Positions 1-12,729 of a stretch of 64,000 bases of DNA are shown piece by piece (positions within the stretch are counted from its first letter, which is position 1; every line of letters begins with the position of its first letter). The notes below the pieces were generated by a model. That model was not told the origin of the DNA, made no database searches, and saw only the letters and a list, made by a program, of their open reading frames with translations. This DNA comes from Isoetes taiwanensis (taxonomy: Eukaryota > Streptophyta > Lycopodiopsida > Isoetales > Isoetaceae): contig JAJEKV010000006.1 of assembly GCA_021234155.1 (NCBI GenBank), positions 6,483,727-6,547,726 on the forward strand, written 5' to 3'. The position numbers and the translations under genes are program-made.

Positions 1-1195
1 TTTTGCAAGATAATTTGATCAAATAATGGACTTCCTAAAATACAAGGGAGTCGATAAGGAAAAAAAAAGGGCGCAATGGTTTGGAATCCTATGGTTATTA
101 AGCATAAGATTCATCTATCCTACGGGCCCAAGGATATATGGCTATAGTGTGGGTTCAAATCCCACGTCTCCATATCGACAAAAATACTCGCAGTAACAAT
201 GATGCAAAATGTAGATGAATCTGTATGGTAGATAGACAATGTTTGGTTCAAAATCAAATGGACGATGTTTTCTCATGCTATAACTTAAAGGGTCTTAAGT
301 GCATTATCAAATGTTGGACAACAACGAATCGAGTCTAATGAGTTAGTAGAGAGAAATGTTCGCGGCGGCCTTGGCTTCATGAGAACACACTTTCACCCCT
401 TGTGGTTTAGATAATGGGCCTACTGCTAGAAATCCACCGAGCCAAACAGGCACCAACAAGCATAGATTGAGTGTTAAGGTCGAGTAAATTAGCAAGTTGG
501 AAACGCCTGCATCAGATGGAGATGTCTGTCAAATCAGTGTCTTTTGTTGATTAGTTTATTACTGGACCCTCTATCAGCCCAGATAGAGAATCAAACTAAC
601 CTAGGCCCAGCAATCAACCTCAGTAAGAGTATGGATCGTACAAAAGAAGTTCCAAGGACTATATAAAGTTGGACCCAGCATCACACAAGTGGCAGAAGTA
701 AGGCTAAAGGAAAAAGGGACAGCTGTTTATATGCCCATGTGGCTAAGCAGCAACAAAAACTTGACACTAAAACTTATTCCTGTATTGAGAATTTATTTGG
801 ATCTCTCCCCAAGGCATTTGGATTATAATGATCTCATCAAACCATACTTCTTTCCATTGCTCACAAAGATTGGTAGCAGCCTAGGATTTAGATGTGTCCC
901 CATTCATGTGCAGTTTCAATTCATACTCTTAGGGACATCTATATTTTTCTGGCTCACTGACATCCTATAGATAACAAATCATGCCAATAGCAATTGCTAT
1001 CAGCACAAACATGATACAATTTACCAGGATGCTGTATAAAAGCATTAGAAAACGCCAGAAAAATCATTTGACCACAGATTAGCTGGAATGATAGGACAAC
1101 ACAATATTGCACTGCAGCTTTGCTCAAGTCACTGTTGCTCAAGTCACTGATGCGTTAGCACAGATATTCAGATAGTGAATAATCGCTGATGTACA
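1..1195. other. Intergenic region downstream of the kinase, no gene seen
   Basis: No open frame here has a recognisable domain. It is the 3' flank of the minus-strand kinase. The only local structure noticed is a perfect tRNA T-arm-like hairpin at 149-165 (stem GTGGG/CCCAC around a TTCAAAT loop). No matching acceptor, D or anticodon arm could be built around it, so it is not called as a tRNA. Confidence 0.6.
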
Positions 1196-3411
1196 TCAGA
1201 AGAAGTCAAAATCAAGATACGAACCTGATGAATTTGGCTCACCCTTACATGCCTGCTTCTCATCGCCTAATGAGGCAGAGGGAACAGCTTTGCTTACAGG
1301 CAATTCAGGCTCAAAAGGCTTTGGAATCTCAGGGGGTAGGCTGGAACGTATCAATGCCCAATTCACACCCTCAAAGAAAGGGTGTTGCTTTATTTCTGTT
1401 GCACCTCGTTTTGATGCTAATCGGTGTTGAGGATCTTTTACCAACAAGCCCCTAATCAAATCTCTTGCTGCAAAACTTACACCAGATGTTTCTGGAAACT
1501 TGAGTGGCTGGCCAACAACATTAAATAATGTCGCCCGATTCCCAGAACCCTTGAATGGTGTCTTTCCATGCAGTAGCTCATACAAGAATATTCCAAACGT
1601 CCACCAATCAACAGCACTACCATGGCCTTCCCCCTTAATGATTTCGGGTGCGAGGTATTCATGCGTGCCCACAAAGGACATCGAACGTGCCCCAGTCGGT
1701 TCAGCGACAAGTTCAGGCAATGGAAGCACCTGATTTCCAACATCACCCTTTGATTTTCGGTTTTTCCTGATATGTGGTAGCATCCGTGGTACAAAACAGG
1801 CTGGTTGTACACAGACTGGTTCTATGCAAGATGGTTCCACACATGCAGGCTGAACACAGTATACTGGGATTCTTCTCAATGGATCAGTCTCAAATGTTGT
1901 AGACTTCACAAGAGTAGGACTCACAACACATCTCAAAGACAGATCGAAATCTGAAAGCATGATGTGCCCATCCTCTCTAACAAGAACATTTTCTGGCTTT
2001 AAATCCCTGTATACAACTCCCAGCATATGGAGATACTCCAGAGCTAATAGGACTTCAGATGCATAGAATCTGAACAAGAGTAGAATGAAAGACTTGTTAA
2101 CACGGGACAAACATAAATAACCTGAACTTTCAACTCTGCCCAAGTATGATGATCTATATATCTGGCGGACAAAATGAAACAAAAGCTAGAAACATTGATA
2201 AGATCTCAACTCACACGCCGCAAAGTTTCGCATTGATATTTTACAGAAGAAGTGTACCATGTATGCATAAAAACACATATCCCAAAATGGCAAGCAGGAG
2301 ATATAGCAAAAGGTCAATTAACAACTTCTAAAGAAAGTGATCTAGCTAAATTTGTTCGCATAAATTATGTATATTTCAATCCTATGCTAGCTATTTCTAT
2401 GTGACACATTTTAAGGAGTCAAATACTATGCTAGCCAGTATCCCAGTTAATCCAAACCATGAAATCTAGCAGAAAAACAAGCATCCATTTCTGTACATAA
2501 TAGATAGACACAGTAAAACAGGTACATCTCCAGAGCTGCTTTCAGTTCTAACAGCAGTTAGCTATAAAAAGGAAACTAATTACAAACTTGTCATTTCAAA
2601 GAAAGAAAGTCCTTGCTACTAAGAATGTACATGCTACCACTACCATCGGCTATAGCATGTACCTTGCTGCCTGCTCAGTAAAATGCTTTCCTTCTTGGCG
2701 CTGTCGTAGTGTATGTAGGTCACCTCCCATGCAATACTCCATAACCAAGCACGAAAACTTCTCAGATTCAAAGTGTGTATACAAAGTAGGCAGAAATGGG
2801 TGATCCAACGATGACAAAATTTCTCTCTCTGTCTGGGCCCTTAGGAGCTTCTTCCTGCTGGCCAGTGATGCCTTATCCATCACCTTCATGGCAAAATAGC
2901 AATTGCTACCCCTCAGCTCTGCCAAGTACACACTTCCAATGTCACCACATCCCAACCTCTTAAGCAGCCTAAAGTGGCTCAAACCCAATGATCCATTATG
3001 GCTACGAACCGATTGAATAGCTTCCCAGCGCTTATCATTAGCTTTATGAGGTTTATTAACATTTCCACTGAAGTTGCTGCAACTGCTTTCATTGCTGTCA
3101 CTCACAGCGCTGCTGCCACTACCACGGCTACTACTACTCTTGGCGCTCTCCCCAATTCGACCAGTTACTTTCGTGCCCTCACTTGTTTTAGCTCCACTAC
3201 ACTTTGCATCACTGTTAGTGCCATCACTAATCTTGCAACCACTGATACTGTTATCAAGACTCGCAGTGGCAGCAGTTACACTACTCAAGCTGCTATTGGT
3301 GCTAATTTCCGTACTGCTGCTTGAACTCATACTGCCATTTGCAGCAGCAGGATCTTTCCGAGGTTCTTTCATAGCTATGGGCTTCTCCTTAAGCTCTATG
3401 GCAGATTGCAT
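1196..3411 (-). CDS. AGCVIII-family serine/threonine protein kinase (D6PK-like)
   Basis: Two exons, complement(1196..2069, 2663..3411), give 540 residues; the 593-bp intron has a GT donor (CAAG|GTACAT) and a CAG acceptor. Residues 1-140 are a Ser/Gly-rich, low-complexity tail. The kinase domain starts near 146: glycine loop LGCGDIGSV 153-161, Lys176 in FAMKVM, catalytic YRDLKPEN 270-277, and DFD instead of DFG at 290-292, the AGCVIII hallmark. Between DFD and the GTHEYLAPE segment (384-392) lies the family insertion, with repeated CxxP units at 321-344 and a basic stretch HIRKNRKSK 349-357. In relatives that insertion targets the plasma membrane. The protein ends LDFDFF. Known D6PKs activate PIN auxin carriers by phosphorylation; that role here is inferred by family. 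All catalytic residues are present and the length is normal. The ATG at 3409-3411 is the first in-frame Met. Confidence 0.93.
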
Positions 3412-4530
3412 TTCAGATTAGGAAAAACAAACTATGCTTCAAAGATGAAGCTAAAGCAAATTGATTAAGTCACACCTGTGGCCATCCAATCCGAAAGACA
3501 GACAACAATCCCGAAACCTGAACAAGAACCCGATGCCCAGCATGTCTACGCACCAATCTTTGGTTGTAAGACCACAACTTGAAGCTGCATCATGGTGTTG
3601 AATATAAAGCAGATGCAACCTGCATTTGCATCAAATGTCATTAAAAATGGAAGATATAATTACATCTTTAAAAATTGATGCGAAGCAGCGTTTAAATCTT
3701 ATACAGGGCACACTGCATGTACTTCGGCAAGTTCCAAGCTGCATCGGATCGAAAGAAATGCATAAAGTAATACTAAATAACACGAAACAAGACATAGCCG
3801 GAGCAAGATATGTAAACTTAAGGTTGCAGTACGCGGAACATAATTCAGAAATGCGACACAGTATTCGTTGAACCAGCTAATACACTAAGGCCTGTTTGAA
3901 GTGCGACCTTGAAAGAAGGATCGTTGATCACTAAGCCCTACCTCCTGGAAGCCGCATTCGATTAATCTTATGCCGGAGAAGAAGGCCAGCTTAGGCCAGC
4001 ATTGCGAATATGAACCCACAAAGAAATTCCTTAAAAGAGGGCGAAAAGTAAAGTAATAAAATAATGCCTTGTGAGTTCTGTAGAAAATGCAAATCAAAAC
4101 GATTTTTGATCCAGCTACTGGTGCAAGGAAGAAATGGGTTGGGCAAGACGGTGTTTCCTGTGATTCAGCTGAGCCAAGAAAAGGGCTTATTCCGGCGATA
4201 TGGGTGGTCCAAAATCAGAACAGAATAGCCGAAAGGGCTGAAAGAAATCTACGTAAAAAAACGATCCAGACTTGAAAAGATCGTTTTCAGCCTCTAACCG
4301 GCTAACACACACAAAATGGGCTCGATCCTCAATCCGCCGGAGTGAAGGCCGGGCATAGCTCTGCCAAGAGCGCGCGCATGGGACGGACGGACCAGATGTG
4401 AGAGCAAGGAGCGGGGGGAGAATCGCGGCCGTTGGATGGGATGCCAGAGAAAATGCGTGTTTCCTCTTCCAAGGAGGTGCGTGCGTGCGGGCGTTTATTA
4501 TTACTAAGTAAATTAAATACATATTTTGTT
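3412..4530 (-). promoter_or_regulatory. Upstream region and probable 5' leader of the AGC kinase
   Basis: No gene is seen. Read on the minus strand, about 4490 down to 4140 is a GC- and pyrimidine-rich stretch with many CpG sites, typical of a plant 5' leader. A donor-like CACAG|GTGTGA lies near 3473, just upstream of the start codon, so an intron in the 5' untranslated region is possible. The transcription start cannot be fixed from sequence alone. Confidence 0.35.
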
Positions 4531-4639
4531 TTGTTTATTTTATTTTTTTTGAGGTTTAATCGAGCTTCTTAATATCGGCCACGATAGGATATATCCCGTG
4601 ATAACCTCTTGACTACTTGGAGGGAGGTGTGAAATAAGC

Positions 4640-7419
4640 CCCATCAATGCCGGTGAGGCGGATTTCCTTGCAAGAACATCTGATGTTCAAGGTTTGAGGA
4701 CAAGCTGCCACACATTGGGCATAAATCACTAATGAATGGCTTTATCTCCATTGCACCCACGTATTCACCCTCAATGAGCGATGCACTATCGCCATAATAA
4801 TGTATGCGGGTCTTAGAGATTGGATTCCACCCCATCGCCAAATTGCACCCCAATCATCCCTGGAACACCAAAGCCCACCCATCCGGGGGAGCGCTCATCC
4901 TGAATTGCTAGAAGCCCGTGCGGGGACCTAACAAAGTTTGTGAATTCGATCTTGGGTTGCATCTCCATACTTGTCTGTTCTTGGGGGATCTAACGGCAGA
5001 ATGTTTGCCACCGAGCCCGGTCGCAATGTCTTGTTCCTTAAGCGGAACCTATCCGAAATAAGCGCCAAAGCCGGTGACCATCAAAGTACCAATCCTCCAA
5101 AACCACCCCATCTTTGTGACCATCTGCGCTGGAACCCGAGGATCTCTGGCTGCCAATATCTGAGATGATGGACCAGGCGGGGGGTATCCACCAAAGCGGG
5201 AGGCGTCCAATTGGATACAACATGAGAGATCTATCTCGAACAACGGCCGAACGCTCCCTGGCTCGAAGAAGGCCCTTCAAAAGGGGAGGCATTGACATAA
5301 AGCTTTAATCTCTGCAAATAAGGCCGGGGAGCAGCAGGGGGCGAGCTTATGGAACACCATTGAATGAGCGAGCTGGCGAAAGCAAAATCATGCCGGGGAG
5401 AATCGAGCTCGTCCACGAGGATAGCGAAAATGAACTTGGATACCGGGATCTTGCTATGAAGAAAAGGTCAAGAATCCCCAATCCTCCGCCGCCTTGGGGA
5501 GGACACTTCCACCGCCACCTTCACCTTCTGCCCCTTCCTCATTACCCCCCCAGGCCGAAGTTCTGGATAATGGCGGAATTTCCTGCATCTTACTCTGGAG
5601 CGAATGGCGAAGGCCATGTAAACATCGCGTGGAGCATAATACCGACTTTGCCCCGTAACCACGCGACCATTGAAAGCTTTCCGGCTTTCCACCAATTGAG
5701 TGTCGGCCTTAAAGCCACCAAGATGTCCTCCCGGATACTGCGGCCAGAAATCGCCGATGCCAAATGGGATACCAGGCCGAGTCTAGCAGCGCCGCTTGTG
5801 GCTGCATCCGCCATGGAAAGCCCGGACACCACAGCCGAGCATAAACTCGGTACGGCGGCCCGCAGTAGAGAGCATTTCGTCAGTTCATTAAACAACGATG
5901 CAATAGAAAGTATCAAAGCTCCTTCATGTTGCGTCGATTCAACTCCTCGGCTTACAAGAAAAAGGAATCATCAATCTTGACTTCCAATCTGCTGCGATCC
6001 ATCGGCCATCCGTAACCCCTCTATGACCCACGCCTCCATGGCGTGCAACAATTGAGATAAGGCTTGCGGCGATGGTGAATAAGTAAAGGAGCCGAGGGGC
6101 AACCTTTGGCGAATTCCACGGCCAACATTGAAGATCGGCCAAGTCTCGCCATGACGAGGACCGTAGCTCTGGCGGGGCGTAAGGAGTTTCAAGACCACCA
6201 TTTGTGAAACTCTCCCCACACCCAAAGGCTAACATCATCTTCTTCCGGAAGTCCCCGGACAACGCTCATATGCTTTGGCAAAATCTAACCGGATAAATTA
6301 TCTGGCTGACACTTTTTCCGCCCGGTGGATGCCCTCAAAAGCTGCCGCCACATTATGAAGAATATGCCCACTTTGGAATGAAACCGGACTGCATTGGATT
6401 AATTGCCTCCACAAGGACCTCCTCGAAGTCTCATAGACAAGGCCTTGGCAATTATCTTGTACAAAAGGCGGTAATGTAATCGGCCGCCAATCGGATATGG
6501 TCCTAGGTCTTTGACCTTGGGAATCGTGAGATGCATCCAGTGTTGAGTCTATAATCTAGCGACTCGGCACTCAATAGATCATGATAAGTCGCAACGAGTC
6601 CCCACCCACTCCCGGTATTCACGAAAAACTCCACGGGAATGCCATCTAAACCCGGACATTTGTGGGGGCCATTCGGCGACAAGCTTCCTCAAAGATCCCG
6701 CTTGGTGGCCCGGGTCAGCTGCGGTGCACGCCTCTTATCCACGGTACCTTGCACGAAATCTTGCTTAATACGGCGGCTTCCAAAACATCACTATCTTGAT
6801 AATTCTTCTCACGAAAGAAATGCGAAAAATGCTGATGAACAACACGCTTTGATATCCATGAGCGATTTGAGAACATGACCATCGGGCATTTCCAAGCGGC
6901 GACATTGGCGCCAAGCATACTTCTTCCGGCGTGCATGCGAAGAACATTTTGGAGTTGGTATCGCCTTCTCTCAACCCGTGATCCCCTTCGCCTTCACCCT
7001 TTGCCCGAGATGCCGCCCTAGACTCATCCCGCTGAAATGAGGCGCAAGACCTCATTTTCCCGAACTCCATCGAAGGTTGAAGTCGAGGGCTTCCAGTTCC
7101 CGATATAGCGCAACTAGGGACTTCGCTCTTGCTGAGCCTTCCGACTTCCCGGGACTTTGCAAAAGCTTTTCTTTGCCCGCCAAGTGCTCTCATCATTCTA
7201 ACATCCCGAGTTATGGCGAAAAGTCGCGGAACCAAATCTCTTTGGCATTCCCGAGGAGAAGTCCGCATCTTTAAAATCTAGTGTTCGGTTTAAACCGCGA
7301 GTCCTCGCCCGACGGCGTTCTTTGCGACATTGCGAAATAAAGCTGCGGGTGAGTGGTCGGAGACCGCCGTGGACAAAATATTACGCGCTGAGTTGGCGCA
7401 AGATCAATGCCAAGCGCAT
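4640..7419 (-). pseudogene. Decayed LINE reverse transcriptase and C-terminal knuckle
   Basis: Short frames on the minus strand line up in order with the better copy at 36.0-38.8 kb: LREGDTNSKMFFA near 7.0 kb, FTIAASLISIVARHGG near 6.1 kb, VLEDWYFDG near 5.1 kb and CPMCGSLSSNLEHQMF near 4.7 kb (zinc-binding region). Every segment is out of frame with the next. The decay is mainly by insertion and deletion; the stretch stays rich in CpG (roughly 35 sites in 7021-7420), unlike ORF1 of the same element. Confidence 0.72.
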
Positions 7420-8040
7420 TCACATAGCATCGTCATGGCGAGCATCGCCCACGCCCCCCATTAGTTTGCACCATGTGAAGGTGGAGTCACCAGAGGACTC
7501 TACTAGATGCAAGGAATCCAACAACTTTAACCACTGCTCCCGTTCAAAACCTTGTAGCACCTCCGACCCACGGCCACACCTATCCTGAACGGTTTCCACC
7601 ATGTTAAAATCACCGAGCAGCAACCAGGCCACACCAGCACCCAAAACACTGAGCTTATTCCTCAGAGACGCCCACAATGCTCCTCTCTGACGTGCATTAT
7701 TGTGGGCATAAACATTGACAATCCCCCACTCCTGCCCGCCCTCCTGCCACTTGATGATAACCCATCTACCCCATCGATCCACAAGGGTAAATGTTACTTG
7801 AACATTCATCTTCCATGCAATGATAGAGCCACCTTTAGAGGCCCCTGAAGTGGATACAGCTGCAGCATAGTGCGGGCCAAACATGTTCAAAAGCGTATGG
7901 GTGTCACCTCTGTGACACTTGTGCTCCTGGAGGCACAAAATGTCTGGATCAATCTGCCGAATAGCCATTGCTACTCTCGTTCGCTTACTGGGCGACGAGC
8001 GGATCCCGCGTACATTCCAACTCAAAATCTTCCTCTCCAT
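7420..8040 (-). CDS. LINE ORF2 N-terminal part, apurinic-type endonuclease (truncated)
   Basis: This 206-codon frame opens with ILSWNVRGI, the start of the exonuclease-endonuclease-phosphatase fold, and has the catalytic-site block LCLQEHK and later LLLGDFNMVE, with the conserved GDFN. It ends early at a TGA after ARHDDAM, before the SDH motif that normally completes the domain. In a live element this enzyme nicks target DNA to prime reverse transcription. Here it is cut off from the decayed reverse transcriptase that follows, so the copy cannot move by itself. Confidence 0.82.
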   Translation of the reverse strand: MERKILSWNVRGIRSSPSKRTRVAMAIRQIDPDILCLQEHKCHRGDTHTLLNMFGPHYAAAVSTSGASKGGSIIAWKMNVQVTFTLVDRWGRWVIIKWQEGGQEWGIVNVYAHNNARQRGALWASLRNKLSVLGAGVAWLLLGDFNMVETVQDRCGRGSEVLQGFEREQWLKLLDSLHLVESSGDSTFTWCKLMGGVGDARHDDAM

Positions 8041-8045
8041 CCGAT

Positions 8046-10109
8046 TTAATGAGAAGATGGACTCTTACGCTGCTTCTTACGTCGACCCCGCCGGACAGGA
8101 GAGCCCGGACTGCGATCCGAATCATATGGCACTAGTGCCAAAGGATTTTCAGTAAGAGTGAAGTCCATCGCCAAATCAGTCTCATCTGCCCACGAGCGCA
8201 CCCGCGCCACCTTGTCAAGGGCCATCCCCTCCGAGGAGTCATGAGTAGACAAGGAACCCGACTCCGATGGTTGCACTGACGGACAGCGCTCGGAGCCTAT
8301 GTGCAAATCTGGAAGCTGCCGCTGCTCTGCCAGCTCTTGCAGGCGTTGAATGTGATGCAGCTTCTCCGCAACCCCGGCAGAAATCTCCGCCGGACCAACA
8401 CTTGTATGCCTCTCCGGGTCAACAGTAGGACCCCCCTGTGCATTAGGGAGACAATGGCCCCTAAGACCAGTCGGAACCTCGGGCTGGATCATGCCCTGAG
8501 ATGAATTCCCGGCTGGTGAAGATCGCACTGGCACCTGAGAGGCCTGCTTTGGACTCCCGGCCACTGGGGTGGACCTCTGCTCCGGGATTGAACCCGCGAA
8601 GACCCGAAGCGCTGGAAACATTCTCTGGATTTCCGCACCATTCAAAAGCCTAAGGGGGAACTGAAAATACCAATCCCCACTCTTCACAGTTACAGAAGAT
8701 GGTAACGGGCTATCGGCCGGCAAGGCGACACAAATCTTGGGCGCCTGAACAATCGAATGAGAGATATGTGCCCCTAACCCATTGGCCATTGCCATCAGAA
8801 AGTCTGGGAGCAACATGTCCGCTGGGAGATCTAAAACCTGAAACCAGCACGGAATCTTTAAGGCCGATAAACTTCGAGCACTCACACCAGGCGTGTAGTG
8901 CTGATAGATCAAGTAGTTTCCCCACATTAGATCAACCCCCCTTGCCACAACACGCTCCACTGCAGTGGGGGCATCGAACATGAGAAGAAAGAAATTATTG
9001 CCCAAAAATTTTATAGACTGGAAAGGCAAAATCCCCAGACGCTTAAAATGGGCTTGCAACCATCCCCCAACCCTCCTTGTATCCAGCACTCCAGTGTAAT
9101 ACACCAGCACAGAGCATGAAACCAGATTGGAAATAGACTTCAGATGCTGCTGATGATTTACCTCGACGATAGTGGTAGGCGGGCCAGAGGAGTCAACTTG
9201 AAGTTCCCTCTTATTGTGTTGATTCAAGAAGGCAAGAGCCTCCTCCATCCTGGGAGTATTAGCTGGTGCCACCGTTTGTCGGATCCATTCAGAGAAGCGT
9301 GGGCGTGAAAGCCTGCTCACTGTGTCATTTGTTCGCCAGGCTAGACCCGCAGAGCCAACCCCTTGTCCACCCTTTGCCCGTACACCTTCATCCTGCGACC
9401 GCCGATCACGAGGAGGCTCCACCGATGAAAAGGGATCATCAGGCAAAGCTGGAGCAAGCGACCCTGAGTCACGGAAAGGCGTTGCTGTCTCAAGCGGTGG
9501 CATACTGCTTGGAATTTCTACAGACAGGTTATCCAGGGACCCTGGCACCTCATGCTCAATCTGAGTGGCCATAGAATCTAGATTCATATGGCCATGTTCC
9601 AGCGCAGCTACAGTAGGGCCGGCTTCTGCTTCCAACACCTGCTGGGCTAAATTCTGCAGGGATGTCGATCCAGAGTCAACCCTCCCGACCACGGATTCTT
9701 GCACGGCCGTCATACAGCCACCTATCTGCAAGGCGGCTGGGTGCTGCCTAGCTTCGTCTCTAGAAACCCTAGTAGCAGAGGGCTCCAAAGTTACCGGCTG
9801 AATTCGCATCTGTGGAAGCGCCGAGTTTGCAGGGCCAGAATTCCTCGGTGATGCCTCCGCAACCACACCACCGCTCTTGCCTCGATCCACCACACCAAAA
9901 TCAGAAGTGTTCAAGTCTGCAGGAGAGGCAATTACACCGCCCCTGGGAGAAGCTACTGCAGAAGCCGAACCAGATGGGGCCGCCACACAGGATGAAGGCC
10001 CAGCATCACGAATCTGCTGGGAAGGCCGAGCAAGCTTAGGGACTCGCTTAGCTGCTGCTGGAGTCACAGATCGAGTTATAGGGAGCGAAGCTGCTGCATC
10101 AGAAGCCAT
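8046..10109 (-). CDS. LINE ORF1 protein (Gag-like, DUF4283-like domain)
   Basis: This is a 687-codon open frame starting at an ATG. The N-terminal half is Ala/Ser/Pro-rich and looks disordered. A folded region from about residue 300 to 500 has the pattern of the plant L1 ORF1 domain (blocks such as SVLVYYTG, WLQAHFKRLG, FFLLMFD, ALKIPCWFQVLDLP). The C terminus is strongly basic (RRGRRKKQRK), as expected for an RNA-binding chaperone of the LINE particle. No CCHC knuckle was seen. The frame ends with TAA at 8046-8048, and the ORF2 ATG follows after only 5 nt, so ORF2 may be read by reinitiation. A related fragment lies at 49901-50437. It is element-encoded, not a host gene. Confidence 0.8.
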   Translation of the reverse strand: MASDAAASLPITRSVTPAAAKRVPKLARPSQQIRDAGPSSCVAAPSGSASAVASPRGGVIASPADLNTSDFGVVDRGKSGGVVAEASPRNSGPANSALPQMRIQPVTLEPSATRVSRDEARQHPAALQIGGCMTAVQESVVGRVDSGSTSLQNLAQQVLEAEAGPTVAALEHGHMNLDSMATQIEHEVPGSLDNLSVEIPSSMPPLETATPFRDSGSLAPALPDDPFSSVEPPRDRRSQDEGVRAKGGQGVGSAGLAWRTNDTVSRLSRPRFSEWIRQTVAPANTPRMEEALAFLNQHNKRELQVDSSGPPTTIVEVNHQQHLKSISNLVSCSVLVYYTGVLDTRRVGGWLQAHFKRLGILPFQSIKFLGNNFFLLMFDAPTAVERVVARGVDLMWGNYLIYQHYTPGVSARSLSALKIPCWFQVLDLPADMLLPDFLMAMANGLGAHISHSIVQAPKICVALPADSPLPSSVTVKSGDWYFQFPLRLLNGAEIQRMFPALRVFAGSIPEQRSTPVAGSPKQASQVPVRSSPAGNSSQGMIQPEVPTGLRGHCLPNAQGGPTVDPERHTSVGPAEISAGVAEKLHHIQRLQELAEQRQLPDLHIGSERCPSVQPSESGSLSTHDSSEGMALDKVARVRSWADETDLAMDFTLTENPLALVPYDSDRSPGSPVRRGRRKKQRKSPSSH

Positions 10110-12720
10110 GGCGAGTAGATCGTTGCTGGAGCCGCCTCACGGTTCCGCCTCATGCACGATAGTTGTGCCACACTTCTTAAATGCTTCCTATCCTTGCTCA
10201 TATTCGTCTAACAAGCTATACCATGCCAATTTTCAATTTCATGCATGGTAATCCTATGGCTTTAACATGACCACACATGAAAATGCAAAAAAAGGGGAAA
10301 AAAATCGAATTAAAAAGAACTGAAGAAAAAAAAATTTGTGGACACAACTGTCTGACATGTGTTGCCCTCCCCTGGATGTTCTTCAACTAACCACACAATG
10401 TTCTTTTCGTCGTTCTCTGCTCACTGCCTGCTTGGTCCATGTTAAATAGGCTTGTATCCAATTCTAGACACCCAACTCATAGAATGGTGCTATGGTCAAG
10501 GATACTGATGGCGCCATAGCCCATGGCCTAGACAACGCCTTCACAAATGAATGTGTGGCCCATAATCGATAGATGTCAAGCTCCATTTGCGCAGTAGCAT
10601 TTGGTGTTGCAAGTTTCCTTGTTGTTTAATCCTCTTGCTCTCATCCAGTTGTATCTCTTATGTATTTCTAATGTTGTATCTCTTATGTATTTCTAATGTG
10701 CACCAATGTGCCATAGTGTCCCTACATAGTAGTCCTTGTGCACTAGATGGCTGAGAAACTTAATTGAGCAATTGTTTTTGCAAATATGGTTGTCTATGAG
10801 TGTGCATTTTTGTTCTACATGTTATATCCGTACATGGTAGCACAATTTAGCTGTCTACCATAGTAGGTAGCTTTACAAATTCGTCCTTTATGAAATGTAA
10901 CCATGACCACAATCTTCCCTCAAGGACAGAAGAGTGTTGTGCTTGTGATACTTTTGAGTATGGCTACTGCCATCGACCTCTAGACTAAATGAGTTACTTC
11001 TGGCTTTCCACTTCATATCTACCTGGTATTTGAGTAAAAAAACATGACCATTTCATAAAACTTATGTAAGATGATCTGTTATATCCTTGTCTAAAGCAAG
11101 CCTTATAGTCATCAGTTTCTAGATTCCCAATTGAACCTTAAAATTCTCTATTTATCTATCTTTGGTGTTTATCATTTATTACTTGAGCATCCAATCCCTG
11201 TCGGTCCATAGTCCAGTCATAGTTATATCCTTGTCTTAAACTGATCTCTAGTCATCGAGCTACAACATTCACAGAGTTGTTGGGTTCCCAGGGCAATTGG
11301 TCTTTTTGGAATCTATCTTTGGCATTGCTCATTAATTACTTGAAGCATCTTTCCCTTGCCATCAGACAATGAATCTAGAGGACGTTGTCAACCCACCAAA
11401 TTGGTCCCCCCTTCCAAAGAAGACAATCTTTCTCTCATTGGCCAATTTGCACCTGATTGCCAAAGATAATTCCAAATTAAGATCGAAGTCTAAAACATGG
11501 CTGTTAGATGATTCACTAGGCAGAAAAGAATTTAACTTGAGCTCCAAAGTCCAATTTGAATCAATTAAGATATAGTGTTATATTGTGCTATGCGCGCTAA
11601 AAGGATTGTGTCAAAGATACCATTTGCCAAAACATGGATATGTTTTTAACAAGAAGATGCAAGCCCCATGTGAATGTCTCCCATTAAGAGGACAATAACA
11701 TTTTTTAACCTTGGAATAGAGGCAATGCTTTTATTTGGCAGTACTAGAATAGAACTAGAAGAGGACATATCTTTAACCAATTAATGCTATCCAAGCGAAG
11801 ATGTTGCTTAGGATAATTCCTACTAAGAATTCAACATTTTGGTAGTATTTATAGTCAAAATTCAAATGCCCATTGTGCCGAGACGTGGTTAGAAAATGAC
11901 ACTTTTGCCTAATAATAGTCAATGTGGTGTATGAGATATCCATCCTTTAAAAAAATTAACCACTCCTACATTTGTATGCCATGATTTTTTTTCAATTCTT
12001 TTAGAAGAGAAATGAACTTCCATTAAGATGCAATGTACTCTTTGAAAGAAATAAACAAAGCCCATTTAAGTACAATACGAGTACGTGGAAAGAAATGTAA
12101 TGAAGTGGTGTTGAGCCCACATGGTCCAAGCTTTGGAAAAAGGCTGCTATGCTATGCTATGCTACAAGCTATATACATGTTTTAATTCGCTTTCAATGGA
12201 TCTTCAAAGGCATTTACTACTTTTTCCTTTGTGGTGCCTCTTTCTTGACAAAAATATGTCTGCTCGGTAGGGTGTCTATGCCCCACTACATCATAAATTT
12301 CTTTGCCAAAACTATACGGATATTAATAGTCCCTTTTCGTTTTACCCATCCCTTCAAAAACGTCATTTTCGTGACATTGCCCTCATGATAAAAGGGGGAG
12401 TGGCATGGAACGAACATTAAATAAGTTTGGAATACTTTGAATATCTAGTTCATACTTTTGATTAGATCATAAAAATTAATATCATGAAGAACATGTCTAT
12501 TTGTTCTTGTGAGGTTGGACATGGGACATATGTTAGTCCCATGTCGAGCATGCAATAAGTATCAGTCTCATAGTGGTCCTTGTATTGGCCCATAAGTCTT
12601 TTACTTATTTCACTATTCATCATACCCCTCAAGGCACAATCGCATATAGACTAGAATAGAATAGAGTTCTTTACGTCCATGAAGACCAATTGTCATTGAA
12701 GATCAAGCGCTTTTGAGTGG
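10110..12720. other. Intergenic, no gene recognised
   Basis: AT-rich sequence without a domain-bearing frame. A diverged direct duplication is visible at about 11075-11200 and 11220-11365 (shared 'ATATCCTTGTCT' and 'TATCTTTGG' blocks). Two opposed short frames at 11362-11575 have no recognisable product. Confidence 0.5.
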
Positions 12721-12729
12721 GGACAGATA

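Larger units (their letters stand above)
4640..10109 (-). mobile_element. L1-type LINE retrotransposon, minus strand
   Basis: Going down the minus strand, an ORF1 protein, an endonuclease, a reverse transcriptase and a C-terminal zinc-knuckle region follow in the normal LINE order. A short T run near 4541-4552 on the plus strand may be the remains of its poly(A) tail. The first half (7420-10109) is open, whereas the second half is broken in all frames. The same family appears at 35.6-39.1 kb and 49.9-53.4 kb. The 5' end beyond 10109 and any target-site duplication were not found. Confidence 0.85.

Noticed and set aside
146-175. tRNA gene suggested by a perfect T-arm
   Set aside because: The T stem-loop is perfect, but no D, anticodon or acceptor arm of proper spacing could be built upstream. 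It is probably chance or a remnant.
689-970. 93-codon plus-strand gene
   Set aside because: It starts at GTG rather than ATG and has no recognised domain or splice context.
5360-5980. 206-codon plus-strand gene
   Set aside because: It is antisense to a decayed LINE reverse transcriptase whose minus-strand frames align with other copies.
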